DNA of 64,000 bases, taken from the NCBI GenBank assembly GCA_033002965.1, contig JAURVB010014404.1:62001-126000 (forward strand), in the 5' to 3' direction. The position numbers and the translations under genes are program-made. Origin of the DNA: Piper betle. Lineage: Eukaryota; Streptophyta; Magnoliopsida; Piperales; Piperaceae. Below the pieces are notes generated by a model. That model did no database searches and was not told the DNA's origin. It saw only the letters and a program-made list of their open reading frames with translations. This document shows positions 61,601 through 64,000 of the stretch, piece by piece. Each line of letters begins with the position of its first letter. The stretch's first letter is position 1.

Positions 61601-63795
61601 GCATGAGCAAATTGCATGCTTTAAATTTGGATCAAAACCTACTTACTTGCCTTCCCTTTTATTCTCTTCCAGTTTATTCACTTTAAAAAAGTTATTCCAT
61701 CAAGATTATACCTTTGATCCAATAAATACATCATCACATTAAAAAGTTCATCTTGAAATGTAAAAATTATATTTCTTATATATATATATTAGTCATGTCC
61801 TTCTCCACGGCGAATGGGGTTTTCACCTTTGGCTTGGTAGACTTTGATGCATCATCAGCCATTAATTCTCTGTGGCGTTAACAACAATTTCTCCATCAAA
61901 CCTTACTTGTGATAAAATCACTAAAGGATTTTTTTATTCTAATATTGCTTAGAGAACAAAGTTCATGCTTTCACTTCTTTTTGAGTAGTTGATATTTCTG
62001 CAAAAAAAACATGTGCTTTAAGTACTGAGGAATCTATTCACGCAGAATTTTATACATCGTATTCTGCTAAAAGCTTTGATCAATTACTTTCTTAAGAGAA
62101 TCTGCATCATTACCCTTCGTCTTTTCTCTTTTATCCCTCCCATGATTTCTTAAATCTTGTTCTATATGCTTTCATATCCTCCTCCTTGTAGCTCGAAAAG
62201 CTCGCATTTGTGGGTGAATAGTTGATATATTTACAACGTTAAATGAATCGTCCAATGCCATACAAAACTTTTTTGCCCAATTTCAAAAGATGTTTTAGTA
62301 TAATCATTTCATAATTATATCTTTTTAAAAAAATATAATTTGTCATCATGACATATATCTTTCTCTTCGCAATTATTATTCCTCGACAATTTTGTGGCAT
62401 ATGACCTCAACTGTCTTTTCACTTCACCATTAAAACTATACACCAAACTCCCTACCCGTACTTGTTGATGTCGGGCGTACGTGTAAATTGCGTTTTGAGA
62501 AATATCATAAACACTGGTTTTTTCATTTATTTATTATTATTATTTTACAATATCAGACCCAGATTCGGTTGGCCTGATCAAGTCAACTTGATAGCTCCCT
62601 ATCATTTCTGATAGTAAAATACAGGTCAATAAATTTTTTTTGGCGTCTTAAATTCTAACCCAATTAAAACAAAAAAGATTTTTCTTAAAACAAACCCGAC
62701 AATAAAATAGAGTTAACGTGGTTTGAGTCGTTTTACAATTTATCTACTCCTCAAATAAAAAAACTTTACGTATACAAATTAAACCTTTACATTTAATTTA
62801 TTCTACTCGTAATTATGCACAAGCAATATCTTGTAAAAATTTACAGTCGAAATACGGGCAACCTTCAATTTTTCAGTAGTGATAGCTAGTATACATTCAG
62901 GAACTCATGTACACTTATTTCTTCCCCAAACACACAGTGATCATAGTTCTGCAGCAGAGATTACAAGGACTAGGATACTCAGAAAAGCCTCATATATGCA
63001 CTCATGTACACGATAGTGAATGGTCCTCAATCCACGTTAAAAGGTCAGCTATCAAGTGTGATCCATTGATCCATGCCATACCAACAGAAGATATAGACAA
63101 AAGGGACGTTGCAATTTCTGGGGTTTTTTTTCCAACATCGCTATTAATTTCTGGGCTTAACACATCATTGTTTTCACCATTTTATATGGCTGGCTAGAGA
63201 GGAGCCGGCTTGCTGAATTGTGTTGATGGTTCCTATACTAAATGATATAAGCCAAAAAGTTCTATAGCTAAAGTCCGTCTAGCAGACAAGTACCGGCGGC
63301 CTCTTGTCTTTAAAGGCGGCTACTACCTCTTCCTCGCGTTTCTACAATTTGGCTTCTTTCTCATATAGGTTAGTTTGGCGATTAAGCCTCTTTCCATGCT
63401 CCAAACTCCATTCGTGGAAGCTTGCCCATGTGATCAGGGCTTCCTATCTCTCCTGCCAAAAAACAGGTTGATGTCGTGTGAGATGGCCGGCCTTTCTCTT
63501 TCCAAACTCCAATTTGGTTGATTGGTGCTGCTTCTGACCTTCTTTGCAGCTTCTACGTCTCTGAGCCAGGTAGCTGGCGAGTGGTGAGCTTCTTTCTCCT
63601 CCTTTTGTTCGAGCTAGCCAATTATTAATACCATATCTATGGAGTTGTTCATTGGGTTTAAGAATTTAAAGGACACCAATAAAGATATAATATTCTTCAA
63701 CTTTTCTTGTTGCTATATAATTTTAGAACTAGGACGGCGAAGGATTATAAGATCAAATATAAGCAAATGAATCTCAGTTATTGTAAAGCTAGCTA

Positions 63796-63854
63796 GTTTC
63801 TGGGTCTCTACATGAATCAACTAGTGTTTCTGGGTCTCTACATGAATCAATAGT
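63796..63854. repeat. tandem duplication of a 30-mer
   Basis: GTTTCTGGGTCTCTACATGA followed by ATCAA-TAGT occurs twice in succession with a 30-base period; the copies differ by one base (CTAGT versus TAGT). Confidence 0.9.
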
Positions 63855-64000
63855 GTTTTGATAGTGAGATATAATATTCTACAAGCTGTACAAGGCTGAA
63901 TATTATATGTGTCGGGCAACGTGGCTGCCAAGGGATAATGAAAGCCACGTTATTAACAGCTTGCATGCCGACCCAGGTCAATAAGTTCTGGTCTTGTTCA

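Larger units (their letters stand above)
56093..64000. other. gene-poor right flank
   Basis: Nearly 8 kb of AT-rich DNA after the HGSNAT-like gene. Recognisable contents: a LINE-like tail at 56327-56431, a (TAAA)n run at 57403-57429, diverged tandem repeats at 58078-58421 and 58576-58655, and a duplicated 30-mer at 63796-63854. Open frames such as 58366-58830 (154 codons), 60821-61257 and 62907-63197 carry no domain I recognise, and their composition matches the background. Diverged transposon remnants are likely but I cannot name them. Confidence 0.5.

Overview
This is a eukaryotic nuclear window from a flowering plant. Genes are split by many short GT-AG introns, introns and spacers are AT-rich, and several first exons (MCCA, TOC159, the BTB gene, the tafazzin-like gene, CPA) are abruptly GC-rich. 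That 5' GC gradient together with modest intron sizes suggests a monocot, more likely a non-grass one, but the species cannot be fixed from sequence alone. No bacterial features, CRISPR arrays, rRNA or tRNA genes were seen.

Layout, left to right: a GC-rich foldback transposon (0.36-0.95 kb); MCCA, the biotinylated subunit of 3-methylcrotonyl-CoA carboxylase (minus, 4.5-12.1 kb, 15 exons); a RALF peptide hormone gene (minus, 13.6-13.95 kb); TOC159, the chloroplast preprotein receptor GTPase (minus, 16.2-20.2 kb); a long FHA plus AAA-type ATPase gene (plus, 23.1-33.7 kb, 27 exons); a BTB/POZ-BACK protein gene (minus, 34.7-39.8 kb, 12 exons); a tafazzin-like acyltransferase (plus, 40.9-44.1 kb); actin capping protein alpha, CPA (plus, 44.8-47.6 kb); a three-exon 3' remnant of the mismatch repair gene PMS1 (plus, 48.4-49.1 kb); the Hsp90 co-chaperone p23 (minus, 50.1-51.8 kb); a heparan-alpha-glucosaminide N-acetyltransferase-like membrane protein (plus, 53.3-56.1 kb); then about 8 kb of AT-rich DNA in which I find no gene.

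The genes do not form a pathway; they are unrelated housekeeping and signalling genes. From memory, their order matches Arabidopsis: AAA/RALF1/MCCA lie together near At1g02890-At1g03090, p23-1/PMS1/AAA/TOC159 near At4g02450-At4g02510, and the tafazzin-like gene is next to CPA at At3g05510-At3g05520. The window looks like an old conserved block that Arabidopsis now holds in pieces.

The most striking technical signal is that six otherwise well-conserved genes are broken by small indels, nearly all one-base losses inside homopolymer runs (about 18 in total). The simplest reading is consensus error in the assembly rather than parallel gene death. CDS coordinates given here are the full spliced spans; the break points are listed in each entry. 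I found no convincing new biological system; the best biological leads are the PMS1 remnant, the degenerate first ATPase module in the AAA protein, and the foldback element with nested terminal hairpins.
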